Positions 54,591-63,973 are shown, numbered from the stretch's first letter. The stretch is DNA of 64,000 bases from SKPS01 sp964469215 (GCA_964469215.1 CAYXYB010000013.1:22976-86975); one strand, 5' to 3'. Notes: generated from the letters alone by a model not told the origin. Numbers and translations: made by a program.

Positions 54591-57023
54591 ATGGAACTTT
54601 TAAGAAAATCAAGCATCTTTCTGTTTGTGTTTTTAGCAGGAATCAGAAACTTTTTACCTGCTCAGACTTATGATTTCGGTTTTGAGCGTGATTTCAGTGT
54701 GTCGGTATTTCTGGATACTGCTCAGATGTTGAAATTTCCATGGGCAGGAGGGCTTAATTCTGCACATGTCAGTCAGGTAGACCTTAACCAAAATGGCATT
54801 AAAGACCTGGTGATATTCGATAATCACACTGAAAAGCTATATACATTTCTCAACAATGGCACGACAGGCCAGGTTGATTATGTGTATGCCCCGGAATACG
54901 AGATGAAGTTTCCAAAGCTTTACAGTTGGGTAAGGATGATCGATTTCAATGGTGATGGGAAAGAGGATATTTTCACCTACGGTTTTGCAGGGATAAAGGT
55001 TTATACTAATACATCCACATCTGCCGGACTGTCCTTTTCATTATATACTCCCATTCTAAACGCATATCAGGGAGGAAATTACACAAATATCCTGATAACA
55101 AATTATGATTATCCTGCTATTGGTGATGTTGATGGAGATGGTGACCTTGATGTCATTGTATTCTATGGCCTTGGCGCTCTGATGCAATTCTACAAGAATA
55201 TGTCGATCGAGAATACCAGTACAGCCGATACTCTGTGGATGGAATTAAAGAACAGATGCTGGGGTTGGATTGCAGAAAACAATGATTCGAACGATCTGAC
55301 CTTGAATATAGACGTTATTGATACCGGATATATAAACTATTGCCAGTTTAACCTAAAAAAGAGCAGCAACAAAGATATCTTCGGTAAGAATTCAAAACAT
55401 ACGGGATCAACGATGACCCTTCTTGATCTTAATGGTGACAATGTAATTGATATGTTACTGGGTGATAACGATTATCCTAACGTTGTTGCTCTTTTCAATT
55501 GCGGTACTAGTGACAGCGCAAGGATTTGTTCCCTGGATTATCATTTCCCCTTCTACGACATACCGATTGATATTTACTCACTAACAACCAGTGACTACGT
55601 TGATGTTAACAATGACGGAATCAAGGATCTCGTTGCAGGTTCATTTGATCCTTCATGGGAGGTACCCAAAGCAGATAATCAAAACAATTTATGGTGGTAT
55701 AAAAATACAGGAACCAACAGCATTCCGGTTTTCACTCTTCAACAAGAGAATTTTATTCAGGAAGATATGATTGATGTGGGTGCCAACAGTCATCCTGTTT
55801 TGTTCGATTACAATAATGACGGGTTGCTTGATCTTTTTGTGGGTAACTTCGGCACACGCGACAGTTCTTGGATGGATCCGTGGCTCAACCTGTATTCATA
55901 CTACAGCAGCCGGATACATCTTTACGAGAACATCGGCACACAAAACCAACCGGCTTTCCGGCATGTCACAGATGATTTTGCCAACGTCTCTTCTAAGGGG
56001 CTGGTGGGTGCTTACCCGACATTCGGAGACATCAATGGTGATGGAAAACCTGACATGATACTGGGTGACACAACAGGAAGATTGCATTACTACGAAAATG
56101 TAGCCCCTACAGGGTACCCAATGCAACTGAACTACGTTTCTTCAAACTATCAGGGTATTGATGTTGGAATGTTCAGCACACCACAGCTTTTCGACCTCGA
56201 TGATGACAGCCTACTGGACCTGATCATAGGATACCGAAGAGGAGTATGGGAAGTTAGCCCTACTCATGTCATAAGAAAGACATCTTTAGCATATTACAGG
56301 AATACCGGGACACTCACCTCTCCCCAGTTTACCTTCCAGACAGATTCACTTGGCGGTGTAAATGTTAACGACAGCTATTTTCACTTCACCGATGGATACA
56401 GCTCCCCGTGCTTTTACAGGGATACCAACGGGGTAATCTCTCTGTTCATGGGCTCTGGCCCAGGTCTGGTATTCTATTACAGAAATATTGCAGGTAATCT
56501 GGCCGGCGTTTTTGAAAAGGACTCCACTATGTTCCATATAACTGATTATGACCATTTTTATTCTGTTCAGCATTTTAAGAACCAGGATGGAAATCCACAG
56601 ACAATAGATGTGAAGAGGAAATCGGTGGTTACAATGGGTGATCTTTACGGGAATGGTTATCCTGATATGGTAATAGGGAATATTGCAGGCGGACTCAGTT
56701 TCTTCAAGGGGGTTCCTCCGCTTGGAATTGGCATTCCCCAGCAGCAGAAGCAGTTCACCGGTGATGTCAACATTTTCCCCAACCCCGCAAGCTACAGGGT
56801 TAATGTAGTAATTAAGGATGTTGACAGGTCTGTTGAATCAACCACAACCATTTATTCTGTCACGGGTCAGGTTATGATGCAGATTGAAAATTCCGGCGAT
56901 GATTTCTTCCCGGTGGATATATATAATCTTCCTAACGGCCTGTATATCATGAAAATCGATGTAGAATCCCCACAACAGGGTACAATAGGGAGCTTTAGCA
57001 GGAAACTGGTTGTAAAAAGGTAG
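54591..57023 (+). CDS. T9SS-secreted protein with FG-GAP/VCBS-type repeats
   Basis: The 810-residue protein has a signal peptide (IFLFVFLAGIRNFLPAQ). At least six FG-GAP/VCBS-type propeller units follow, recognisable by Asp-rich calcium loops: DLNQNGIKDLVIF, DFNGDGKEDIF, DVDGDGDLDVIVF, DLNGDNVIDMLLG, DVNNDGIKDLVAG, DYNNDGLLDLFVG, DINGDGKPDMILG and DLDDDSLLDLIIG. The last 80 residues or so are a type A T9SS sorting domain (IFPNPASYRVNVVI, YNLPNGLYIMKI, SRKLVVKR). It should form a calcium-stabilised surface propeller, as seen in adhesins. It shares a divergent promoter region with secDF. Confidence 0.92.
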   Translation: MELLRKSSIFLFVFLAGIRNFLPAQTYDFGFERDFSVSVFLDTAQMLKFPWAGGLNSAHVSQVDLNQNGIKDLVIFDNHTEKLYTFLNNGTTGQVDYVYAPEYEMKFPKLYSWVRMIDFNGDGKEDIFTYGFAGIKVYTNTSTSAGLSFSLYTPILNAYQGGNYTNILITNYDYPAIGDVDGDGDLDVIVFYGLGALMQFYKNMSIENTSTADTLWMELKNRCWGWIAENNDSNDLTLNIDVIDTGYINYCQFNLKKSSNKDIFGKNSKHTGSTMTLLDLNGDNVIDMLLGDNDYPNVVALFNCGTSDSARICSLDYHFPFYDIPIDIYSLTTSDYVDVNNDGIKDLVAGSFDPSWEVPKADNQNNLWWYKNTGTNSIPVFTLQQENFIQEDMIDVGANSHPVLFDYNNDGLLDLFVGNFGTRDSSWMDPWLNLYSYYSSRIHLYENIGTQNQPAFRHVTDDFANVSSKGLVGAYPTFGDINGDGKPDMILGDTTGRLHYYENVAPTGYPMQLNYVSSNYQGIDVGMFSTPQLFDLDDDSLLDLIIGYRRGVWEVSPTHVIRKTSLAYYRNTGTLTSPQFTFQTDSLGGVNVNDSYFHFTDGYSSPCFYRDTNGVISLFMGSGPGLVFYYRNIAGNLAGVFEKDSTMFHITDYDHFYSVQHFKNQDGNPQTIDVKRKSVVTMGDLYGNGYPDMVIGNIAGGLSFFKGVPPLGIGIPQQQKQFTGDVNIFPNPASYRVNVVIKDVDRSVESTTTIYSVTGQVMMQIENSGDDFFPVDIYNLPNGLYIMKIDVESPQQGTIGSFSRKLVVKR

Positions 57024-57064
57024 GGAACTGCAAGATAAGATACTGATGATTCGGCATTTACTTC

Positions 57065-57772
57065 TCAGAAGTTCGGCTTGATATCATATTTCTCATAGAA
57101 CTTCACAATATGCTCCACCGCCTCTCTGGCAGTATCTACGACTTCAAATATTTCCAAATCCCGGGAACACAGCATTTTTTCTTCCAACAGTCTGTTTTTG
57201 ATCCAGGTTATCAGGCCCTCCCAGTATTCCTTCACAACTAGGACAATCGGGAAGTGAACCATTTTCTGAGTCTGGATAAGGGTAATTGCTTCAAACAGTT
57301 CATCAAGAGTTCCGAAACCGCCGGGCATCACAACATACCCCTGGGCATACTTCATGAACATCACTTTCCTTATGAAGAAGTAATCGAAATTGAGAAGGTT
57401 ATCCCTGTCGATATAACGATTTGGGCTCTGTTCATGGGGAAGCATGATATTTAGCCCCACCGATTTACCACCTGCCTTCTGAGCTCCTCTGTTGGCGGCC
57501 TCCATGATACCCGGACCGCCACCGGTAATTACTCCAAAACCCTGCATTGTGAGCCTGAAGGCCGCCTCTTCAGCAAGTTTATAATACCGGTGATCCTGAT
57601 CTGTCCTTGCTGATCCAAATATTGAAACACACGGGCCTATCTTTGCCATCTTCTCAAAACTGCTTACAAACTCTGCCATCACCTTAAATACCTGCCATGA
57701 ATCTGCGGTCTGGGTCTCATTCCAGTCTTTGGGTTTGAAAGCCTCTCTGATTAAAAATTCGTCGTTAAGCAT
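57065..57772 (-). CDS. LOG-family (TIGR00730) Rossmann-fold hydrolase
   Basis: The 235-residue protein contains the family motifs VSIFGSART, GGGPGIMEAANRGA (about residue 82) and PGGFGTLDELFEA (about 150). Members with these residues include enzymes that cleave nucleoside monophosphates to base and ribose phosphate (cytokinin-activating LOG, bacterial nucleotide nucleosidases). Older labels as lysine decarboxylase are wrong for this family. Its stop is 41 bp from the convergent VCBS gene, with no clear terminator. Upstream lies a short TTGGCTG array and the uvrA stop. Confidence 0.93.
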   Translation of the reverse strand: MLNDEFLIREAFKPKDWNETQTADSWQVFKVMAEFVSSFEKMAKIGPCVSIFGSARTDQDHRYYKLAEEAAFRLTMQGFGVITGGGPGIMEAANRGAQKAGGKSVGLNIMLPHEQSPNRYIDRDNLLNFDYFFIRKVMFMKYAQGYVVMPGGFGTLDELFEAITLIQTQKMVHFPIVLVVKEYWEGLITWIKNRLLEEKMLCSRDLEIFEVVDTAREAVEHIVKFYEKYDIKPNF

Positions 57773-57814
57773 AAAACGGATTATTAATGGTTAATTAGTT
57801 AGTGTGAAGCGTGA

Positions 57815-57835
57815 AAGCCAACAGCCAACAGCCGA
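57815..57835. repeat. Short copy of the TTGGCTG/CCGATT composite repeat
   Basis: AAGCCAA, CAGCCAA and CAGCCGA are three contiguous units, then CGATT begins. The order is the same as in the arrays at 14613 and 63695 when read on the matching strand. Confidence 0.75.
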
Positions 57836-57889
57836 TTAAACAACCGGAGGGCAAAGATATGAAAACCGTGGGATTTGACGAAACTGATA

Positions 57890-60757
57890 TCAACCCGGTA
57901 TTTCTGCTTTCAGCATTTTCCTGAGAAAAAACCCGGTATGGCTTATCTCTGACAACGCCACCTCTTCGGGTGTACCCTGTGCGATGATCTCTCCACCGTG
58001 TTCTCCCCCACCCGGGCCGAGATCGATTACGTGGTCTGCAACCTTTACCACGTCGAGGTTATGTTCAATAATCACAACAGTATTCCCATGATCAACAAGC
58101 TTGTTAAGCACTTCCAGCAGCACACGGATATCTTCAAAATGCAAGCCGGTGGTAGGCTCATCCAGAATGTAAAGGGTGCTTCCGGTATCTCTTCTGGAGA
58201 GCTCTGTTGCCAGTTTTACCCTTTGGGCTTCACCTCCGGAAAGGGTTGTTGACTGCTGCCCCAGGGTGATGTAACCTAATCCGACATCCTTCAGCGTTTT
58301 TATCCTGCGCAGTATCATCGGAATGTTTTCGAAGAATTCAACAGCCTGACTGATATTCATATTAAGCACATCATTGATGGATTTTCCCTTATATCTCACC
58401 TCCAGTGTTTCGCGGTTATAGCGGTTACCACCGCATACCTCACAAGGCACACTCACATCTGGCAGGAAGTTCATTTCAATAATTTTAACTCCTGCTCCGC
58501 TGCACTCATCACAACGCCCCCCTTTGACATTAAAAGAGAACCTGCCGGGCTTATAACCCCTCACCTTCGATTCGGGTAGTGAATGAAACAGTTTTCTGAT
58601 ATCATCAAAAACCCCGGTATAGGTTGCAGGGTTTGACCTTGGTGTGCGCCCAATGGGCGACTGGTCAATCTCAATAACTTTGTCGATGTTCTTAAGCCCC
58701 TCCAAATCCTTGTAAGGTAATGGATTTTTCTGTGAATGGTGCAGTCTGTTACAAATAATCGGAAAGAGAGTGTGATTGATGAGAGTGGATTTTCCGCTTC
58801 CACTCACACCAGTAACACATATAAATTTCCCAAGCGGAAGGTTCAGGGTAACACTTCTCAGGTTGTTTCCGGATGCACCTTTCAGCTGCAGGAATTTTCC
58901 ATTCCCTTCCCTTCTTACTTCAGGTACTCTGATAGATCTTTTTCCTGACAGATATTCGCAGGTGATAGTATCACAGGAGGTCATTTTGTCGGGTGGCCCC
59001 TGCGCTACGATCCTGCCACCCAGCCTTCCGGCTCCTGGACCTATATCCACAATATGATCTGCTGCCCTTATCATCTCCTCGTCGTGCTCCACAACCATTA
59101 CCGAGTTGCCACCATCACGTAGTTCTTTCAGGGCTTTTATCAGCCTCCGGTTATCCCTCTGATGCAGGCCTATACTGGGCTCATCAAGGATATAAAGCAC
59201 TCCCACCAGCTTCGATCCTATCTGCGTTGCAAGCCTTATACGCTGACCTTCACCTCCGCTCAGCGATCTTGAAGGCCTGTTAAGGTTAAGGTATTCAACA
59301 CCAACATCTAGAAGAAACGTAATTCTTGAACGTATTTCACGCAGTATCTCTCTGGCGATGATCCCCTTTTGCGGCTCCAGTTTATCCTCGATGCAATCAA
59401 GCCATTTATACAACTCGATAATGCTCATCCCGGCCAGCTCAGCGATGTTTTTGTCTAGGATTTTGAACTGTAAAGATTCATTCTTGAGCCTTGTCCCTTT
59501 ACATTCAGGACATTCCAGGTCGTTCATGTATGCTCCTGCCCAACGTTTTACACCTGCTGACCTGGCATCGTGATCCTGGTTCCGGATGAAGTTCACAATC
59601 CCATCGAAGGACACTGCATAGCTTGTAGTAACACCCAGATAGTCATTTTTGATCTGAAGCACCTCATCAGTACCGTAAAGAATTGCGCTGACGGCCTCTT
59701 CCGTCAGTTCCCCCACGGCAGAATCGAGAGTGAACCCGTATTTTGTTCCCATCGCCTCTATCTGCCTGAATATCCATATTGGCCTGTATGTGCCCAGGGG
59801 AGCAATTCCCCCGTTACGGATCGTCTGCCTGACGTCGGGCAATATCTTTTTGATATCCACTTCGGTTATCTTCCCCAGCCCATTGCAATGGGGACAAGCT
59901 CCATAAGGAGAGTTGAATGAGAATGTGTTCGGCTCAGGTTCCGGGTAGGATAATCCTGTATCAACACACATTAATGACCTGCTGTAATGCCTGACGGATC
60001 CCTGATCCGGATCCAGGAGCATCATGCTCCCTTTGCCGGTTTTTAAGGCGGTCTGAACCGACTTGGTAAGCCTTTCCGGCTTCAAAGCGTTGACCCTGAG
60101 CTGATCCACAACAACTTCAATGTCATGAACCTTATAGCGGTCGAGCTGCATACCGGCTTCAACCTCATGTATCTCTCCGTCGACCCTAACCCGCAGGTAG
60201 CCCTGCCGCCTTACCTGCTCGAAAAGTTCACGGTAATGACCTTTCCTCCCCTTTACCAGAGGTGCCAAAACAGCTACCTGCTGCCCTTCAAAATCCTTCT
60301 CTATAAGACCTAAAATCTGCTGCTCAGTATAACTGACCATCTTTTTACCGGTAGCAACAGACCAGGCATCAGCAACTCGTGCGTATAATAAGCGTAGGAA
60401 GTCATAAATTTCGGTTGTTGTGCCAACAGTTGAACGGGGGTTTTTGCTAACTGTTTTCTGCTCAATGCTTATAACAGGGCTTAATCCATCAATCCTGTCA
60501 ACATCGGGCCGTTCAAGATTGCCGATAAACTGCCTTGCATAGGCCGAAAATGTCTCCATATAACGTCGCTGACCCTCTGCGTATATGGTATCAAATGCCA
60601 GTGAAGATTTTCCGCTGCCGCTCAATCCTGTTATCACCACAAAACTGTTACGCGGAATGGAAACGTCAATATTCTTCAGGTTGTGCACTCTGGCACCCTG
60701 AACCTCCAGAACCTCATCGCCATAAACATTTAAAGTATTGATATCAGCTTCCTTCAT
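57890..60757 (-). CDS. uvrA: Excinuclease ABC subunit A
   Basis: The 955-residue protein is the damage-recognition ATPase of nucleotide excision repair. It has two ABC ATPase halves: Walker A GLSGSGKSSLAF (about residue 43) and GVSGSGKSTLINH (about 650), and signatures LSGGEGQRIRLA and LSGGEAQRVKLA. The first zinc module is unusual: GACPHCNGLG keeps one CxxC, but the partner CxxC of the E. coli type is replaced by a CVDTGLSYPEPEP stretch. The second module, CDECSGAG with CEVCGGNRYN, is complete. The length is normal. The gene is alone, 18 bp downstream of rfbC's stop. Confidence 0.97.
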   Translation of the reverse strand: MKEADINTLNVYGDEVLEVQGARVHNLKNIDVSIPRNSFVVITGLSGSGKSSLAFDTIYAEGQRRYMETFSAYARQFIGNLERPDVDRIDGLSPVISIEQKTVSKNPRSTVGTTTEIYDFLRLLYARVADAWSVATGKKMVSYTEQQILGLIEKDFEGQQVAVLAPLVKGRKGHYRELFEQVRRQGYLRVRVDGEIHEVEAGMQLDRYKVHDIEVVVDQLRVNALKPERLTKSVQTALKTGKGSMMLLDPDQGSVRHYSRSLMCVDTGLSYPEPEPNTFSFNSPYGACPHCNGLGKITEVDIKKILPDVRQTIRNGGIAPLGTYRPIWIFRQIEAMGTKYGFTLDSAVGELTEEAVSAILYGTDEVLQIKNDYLGVTTSYAVSFDGIVNFIRNQDHDARSAGVKRWAGAYMNDLECPECKGTRLKNESLQFKILDKNIAELAGMSIIELYKWLDCIEDKLEPQKGIIAREILREIRSRITFLLDVGVEYLNLNRPSRSLSGGEGQRIRLATQIGSKLVGVLYILDEPSIGLHQRDNRRLIKALKELRDGGNSVMVVEHDEEMIRAADHIVDIGPGAGRLGGRIVAQGPPDKMTSCDTITCEYLSGKRSIRVPEVRREGNGKFLQLKGASGNNLRSVTLNLPLGKFICVTGVSGSGKSTLINHTLFPIICNRLHHSQKNPLPYKDLEGLKNIDKVIEIDQSPIGRTPRSNPATYTGVFDDIRKLFHSLPESKVRGYKPGRFSFNVKGGRCDECSGAGVKIIEMNFLPDVSVPCEVCGGNRYNRETLEVRYKGKSINDVLNMNISQAVEFFENIPMILRRIKTLKDVGLGYITLGQQSTTLSGGEAQRVKLATELSRRDTGSTLYILDEPTTGLHFEDIRVLLEVLNKLVDHGNTVVIIEHNLDVVKVADHVIDLGPGGGEHGGEIIAQGTPEEVALSEISHTGFFLRKMLKAEIPG

Positions 60758-60775
60758 CTTCCCCTGTTAATCTTC

Positions 60776-61336
60776 TCAGCAGTTTTTGCCGTAAATAAAT
60801 GCTCCGGGATAATCTCTGAAGAGTGGAGCTTCTGCATCTCTATGTGACATAACCGGTGTGTCGATTCCCCATTCAATATTGATATCGGGATCATTCCACC
60901 TGATGGCTCCCTCGTGCTCTTTGCTGTAGAGGTTGGTGCATTTATAGCTGAACACCGTATTGTCTTCAAGTGCAACAAAGCCATGTGCAAATCCGGGAGG
61001 AAGCCAGAACATCCTGCCATTCTCTTCCGACAGCAGCACCTTTTCATACTGCTTATACCATGGTGAGCCCACTCTTATATCAACAGCAATATCCAAAACA
61101 GCCCCTTTGACAACCCTTACCAGCTTACCCTGCGCCATAGGCGGAACCTGAAAATGAAGCGCCCTTATCACACCTTTTCGTGAAACAGATTCGTTGTCCT
61201 GGACAAAAGTCTCGTTAAATCCTTTGTCAGCAAAAAGTTTCCGGTTGTAAGTTTCCATAAACGAGCCTCTCTCATCCCTGTAAACTGCGGGCTCAAGGAT
61301 CAGAAGATCCGGAATTGTGCATCGAATAATGTTCAT
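60776..61336 (-). CDS. rfbC: dTDP-4-dehydrorhamnose 3,5-epimerase
   Basis: The 186-residue cupin enzyme converts dTDP-4-keto-6-deoxyglucose to the rhamnose precursor. The catalytic histidine is in RALHFQVPPMAQGKLVR, the acid-base tyrosine near the C-terminal half in YKCTNLYSKEHEG, and FWLPPGFAHGF is typical. It belongs to the cell-surface polysaccharide pathway, but the rfbA, rfbB and rfbD genes are not in the window, so this is an isolated copy. It lies immediately upstream of uvrA on the same strand, and downstream of the lpdA gene across a palindrome-rich gap. Confidence 0.95.
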   Translation of the reverse strand: MNIIRCTIPDLLILEPAVYRDERGSFMETYNRKLFADKGFNETFVQDNESVSRKGVIRALHFQVPPMAQGKLVRVVKGAVLDIAVDIRVGSPWYKQYEKVLLSEENGRMFWLPPGFAHGFVALEDNTVFSYKCTNLYSKEHEGAIRWNDPDINIEWGIDTPVMSHRDAEAPLFRDYPGAFIYGKNC

Positions 61337-61370
61337 CTCTCTTCAATTTTTATAAACTTAAGATATTGCA

Positions 61371-61430
61371 ATTACCTGATTAATATCTGATTAATATTTA
61401 TCAGATCATATTAGGTAATAATTATTACCT
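61371..61430. repeat. Nested inverted repeats between lpdA and rfbC
   Basis: CTGATTAATAT occurs twice in tandem (61376-61397). AGGTAATAATTATTACCT (61413-61430) is a perfect 18-bp palindrome. The flanks ATTACCTGAT and ATATTAGGTAAT also pair imperfectly over the whole stretch. There is no U-run, so it is not a classical terminator. Confidence 0.65.
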
Positions 61431-61434
61431 GTTC

Positions 61435-62826
61435 TCAGATATGGATAACCTCTCCGTAGGCAGCCGCCACAGCCTCCATAACCGCTTCAGACATTGTAGG
61501 ATGGGGGTGTACCGCTTTTATTATCTCATGTCCGGTAGTTTCAAGCTTTCTTGCAACCACAACTTCAGCGATCATTTCTGTGACATTTTCGCCAACAAGA
61601 TGTGCTCCGAGCCATTCGCCATACTTTGCATCGAAGATAACTTTTACAAACCCATCCTTGTTGCCTGAGGCGCTTGCCTTTCCACTTGCCGTGAATGGAA
61701 ATTTGCCAACCCTGATATCATATCCTGCCTCCCTGGCCTGTTTCTCTGTCATCCCAACCGATGCTACTTCAGGAACAGTGTATGTACATCCCGGAATATT
61801 ACCATAGTCGAGAGGTTCAGGTTTGTGACCTGCTATTGCCTCAACACAGATTATACCCTCATGTGAAGCCACATGTGCAAGGGCCGGCCCGTGAACTATG
61901 TCACCAATGGCATATATCCCTTCAATGTTTGTCCGGTAATGATCATCAACCTTTACCTTGCCATTTTCAGTGACAACGCCTGCTTCCTCAAGCCCAAGCC
62001 CTTCAAGATTTGTGGCAACACCAACCGCTGAAAGAACTATTTCTGATTCAATGACCTCCTCCCCTTTCGGGGTCTTGATCTTAACCTTGCAAAGCTCTTC
62101 GGAAGTGTCAACGGACTCAACTGTTGATGAGGTCATAATTTTCATTCCCCCTTTTTTGAAGCTACGTTCCACCTGTTTCGACACCTCTTCATCCTCAACC
62201 GGAAGAACATTCGGCATAAACTCAACCAATGTAACTTTTGTGCCGATGGTGTTGTAAAACCAGGCAAATTCACTCCCGATAGCTCCCGAGCCAACAACTA
62301 CCATACTTTCGGGTTGCTTCGGCAGTGTCATCGCTTCGCGGTAACCGATAATTCTTTTGCCATCCTGTTTAAGACCGGGAAGCTCTTTGGAGCGGGCTCC
62401 GGTTGCAAGGATGATGTGCCCGGCTCCATAAACCTGAACAGACCCGTCCGGTGTTGTCACAGACAACTTTCTGTCAGATGTCAGCTTCCCGTACCCCTGT
62501 ATGAAGGTCACATTATTCTTTTTGAAGAGATACTGAATACCTTTGCTCATACCTGCAGCAACATCACGGCTCCTTTTCACCATCGCCTCCAGGTCTGGTT
62601 TTACATCCCCTTCAATCTTAACACCATAAGCCGAAGCATGGCTTGCATAATTGAACACCTGGGCGCTCTTCAGCAGTGCCTTGGTGGGGATGCATCCCCA
62701 GTTCAGACAAATCCCGCCCGGCTCGGCACGCTCCACAACAGCTACCTTCAGCCCAAGCTGCGAAGCCCTTATAGCAGCAACATATCCACCCGGGCCACTT
62801 CCAATCACAATAACATCATAGTTCAT
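61435..62826 (-). CDS. lpdA: Dihydrolipoyl dehydrogenase (E3)
   Basis: The 463-residue flavoprotein reoxidises dihydrolipoyl groups of 2-oxo acid dehydrogenase and glycine-cleavage complexes with NAD. FAD binds at VIVIGSGPGGYVAA, the redox disulfide is CLNWGC, NAD binds near VVGSGAIGSEFAWF and the C-terminal active-site base is in HPHPTMSEA. Length is standard. It could serve the E1 at 17688, gcvP at 21673 and other complexes, all of which need E3. A -7 box TATTTTTG on the minus strand (62870-62877) precedes it by about 44 bp. Confidence 0.97.
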   Translation of the reverse strand: MNYDVIVIGSGPGGYVAAIRASQLGLKVAVVERAEPGGICLNWGCIPTKALLKSAQVFNYASHASAYGVKIEGDVKPDLEAMVKRSRDVAAGMSKGIQYLFKKNNVTFIQGYGKLTSDRKLSVTTPDGSVQVYGAGHIILATGARSKELPGLKQDGKRIIGYREAMTLPKQPESMVVVGSGAIGSEFAWFYNTIGTKVTLVEFMPNVLPVEDEEVSKQVERSFKKGGMKIMTSSTVESVDTSEELCKVKIKTPKGEEVIESEIVLSAVGVATNLEGLGLEEAGVVTENGKVKVDDHYRTNIEGIYAIGDIVHGPALAHVASHEGIICVEAIAGHKPEPLDYGNIPGCTYTVPEVASVGMTEKQAREAGYDIRVGKFPFTASGKASASGNKDGFVKVIFDAKYGEWLGAHLVGENVTEMIAEVVVARKLETTGHEIIKAVHPHPTMSEAVMEAVAAAYGEVIHI

Positions 62827-62869
62827 TCCTGATTATTTTTTTTTTTGATTTACAATTCAAAATAAAACA

Positions 62870-62877
62870 CAAAAATA
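62870..62877 (-). promoter_or_regulatory. -7 box of lpdA
   Basis: TATTTTTG on the minus strand, 44 bp upstream of the ATG. Confidence 0.45.
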
Positions 62878-62896
62878 AAATACCCCCGCAACTCTT

Positions 62897-63637
62897 TTAT
62901 CTCCCTTCAACATCTAAAACCGTGGTATGTTTCTTAAATGACCTCATAATAAAATACACTGCCAGGCTGAACGGAAGTAAAAAGAGCCATATATCATCCA
63001 TTATCAGCACATCATGATACGACCACGATTTCATAAAGTTGATAAGTGAGAAACATATTATGGTAAGGGTAAATCCGGTATACTCCCTTTTAAGTACATT
63101 TTTAACTGAAAAATACAATTCAGGTTTTACATATCCTTTGATTTTCGGGTTGAAAGGAGGAGTTTTGGCAGACCATAAATCGAACTCCTGGCCGAATTTC
63201 CGGCTGATAAATGCCTCTTCGGCAAACATTATCCTTTCGTAATAGATCCAGAAGAATCCCAGTGAAAAGATCAGAAGTGCAGTATGACCCGTATATAATA
63301 TGACCCCGAGCCATATCAGGAAGTTACCCAAATATAGCGGGTGACGCACCAGGCTGTAAACTCCGGTGGTATTAAGTTTATCGGCTATCTGCCCTTGTCT
63401 GGTATTCCTGCCCGACGTACCTCCCGGTGCATAGCCAATAGCCCATGCTCTGATGGCAAGCCCGGCAAAAGATACCAGCAAACAACAAATTGACCACCAT
63501 ACATTATTATATTGTATCCACTCCTGTTTATCGAACCAGATTACAGCAACGGCAGGAATAAAGAGAATGACCGGTATCCAGCTTCTCCTTTTGAACAGCC
63601 AGTTTCCTCTCATCTCAAATTCCTCAGCAAGTGCCAT
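62897..63637 (-). CDS. Isoprenylcysteine carboxyl methyltransferase-like membrane protein
   Basis: The 246-residue protein has about five membrane segments and the ICMT/PEMT-type block VRHPLYLGNFLIWLG (about residue 125) with a C-terminal YERIMFAEEAFISRKFG, where EE binds S-adenosylmethionine in the family. Bacterial members methylate unknown lipid or small-molecule substrates. I start at ATG 63637 (MALAEEFEMRGNW), supported by a -7 box at 63682. A start at 63787 would add 50 residues, of which most translate the heptamer array (QPTANSQRLIAKSQQPN), which is clearly not protein. Confidence 0.85.
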   Translation of the reverse strand: MALAEEFEMRGNWLFKRRSWIPVILFIPAVAVIWFDKQEWIQYNNVWWSICCLLVSFAGLAIRAWAIGYAPGGTSGRNTRQGQIADKLNTTGVYSLVRHPLYLGNFLIWLGVILYTGHTALLIFSLGFFWIYYERIMFAEEAFISRKFGQEFDLWSAKTPPFNPKIKGYVKPELYFSVKNVLKREYTGFTLTIICFSLINFMKSWSYHDVLIMDDIWLFLLPFSLAVYFIMRSFKKHTTVLDVEGR

Positions 63638-63681
63638 ATAATGCAGGGTTTTGTAATCAGTTTGTGTAAATTTGCAATCTG

Positions 63682-63689
63682 CAAAGATA
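63682..63689 (-). promoter_or_regulatory. -7 box of the ICMT-like gene
   Basis: TATCTTTG on the minus strand, 44 bp upstream of ATG 63637, with the repeat array immediately upstream of it. Confidence 0.5.
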
Positions 63690-63694
63690 GGTAA

Positions 63695-63781
63695 AATCGT
63701 GTAATCGGCTAATCGGGGAAATCGGGGAAAATTTGGCTGTTGGCTTTTGGCTATTAGCCTTTGGCTGTTGGCTGTTGGCTG
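63695..63781. repeat. Composite array: four AATCG octamers and seven TTGGCTN heptamers
   Basis: AATCGTGT, AATCGGCT, AATCGGGG and AAATCGGGG (63695-63727) lead, after a few bases, to TTGGCTG, TTGGCTT, TTGGCTA, TTAGCCT, TTGGCTG, TTGGCTG and TTGGCTG (63733-63781). The order and orientation equal the 14613-14669 array. Confidence 0.9.
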
Positions 63782-63958
63782 AACCATAATCTGTTAAATA
63801 AGTTTACATTATCATTTTTATGGTTGATTTTTATCTATTTGCATATAAACACATTAGGTTAGATATAATATAAAGCAATCAATAATTCATAATATTTTGA
63901 TGTCTGTTATATAATTTTGATTATTTTGTGTTGTATATTTACAGATTCATTTCAGATA

Positions 63959-63973
63959 CTTCGACAAGCTCAG
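63959..63973. repeat. REP-like CTTCGACAAGCTCAG element
   Basis: This 15-mer resembles the core of the inverted repeat at 40276-40291 (CTTCGGCTGCGCTCAG on the other strand). The rest of 63790-64000 is AT-rich without a gene that I can see. Confidence 0.55.

Noticed and set aside
57065..57772. Lysine decarboxylase annotation
   Set aside because: The PGGFGTLDE and GGGPGIMEAA motifs belong to LOG-family hydrolases, and no PLP-binding decarboxylase features are present.
63638..63787. Fifty-residue N-terminal extension of the ICMT-like protein
   Set aside because: It translates the TTGGCTN/AATCG repeat array and lies upstream of the -7 box; the ATG at 63637 is the likely start.
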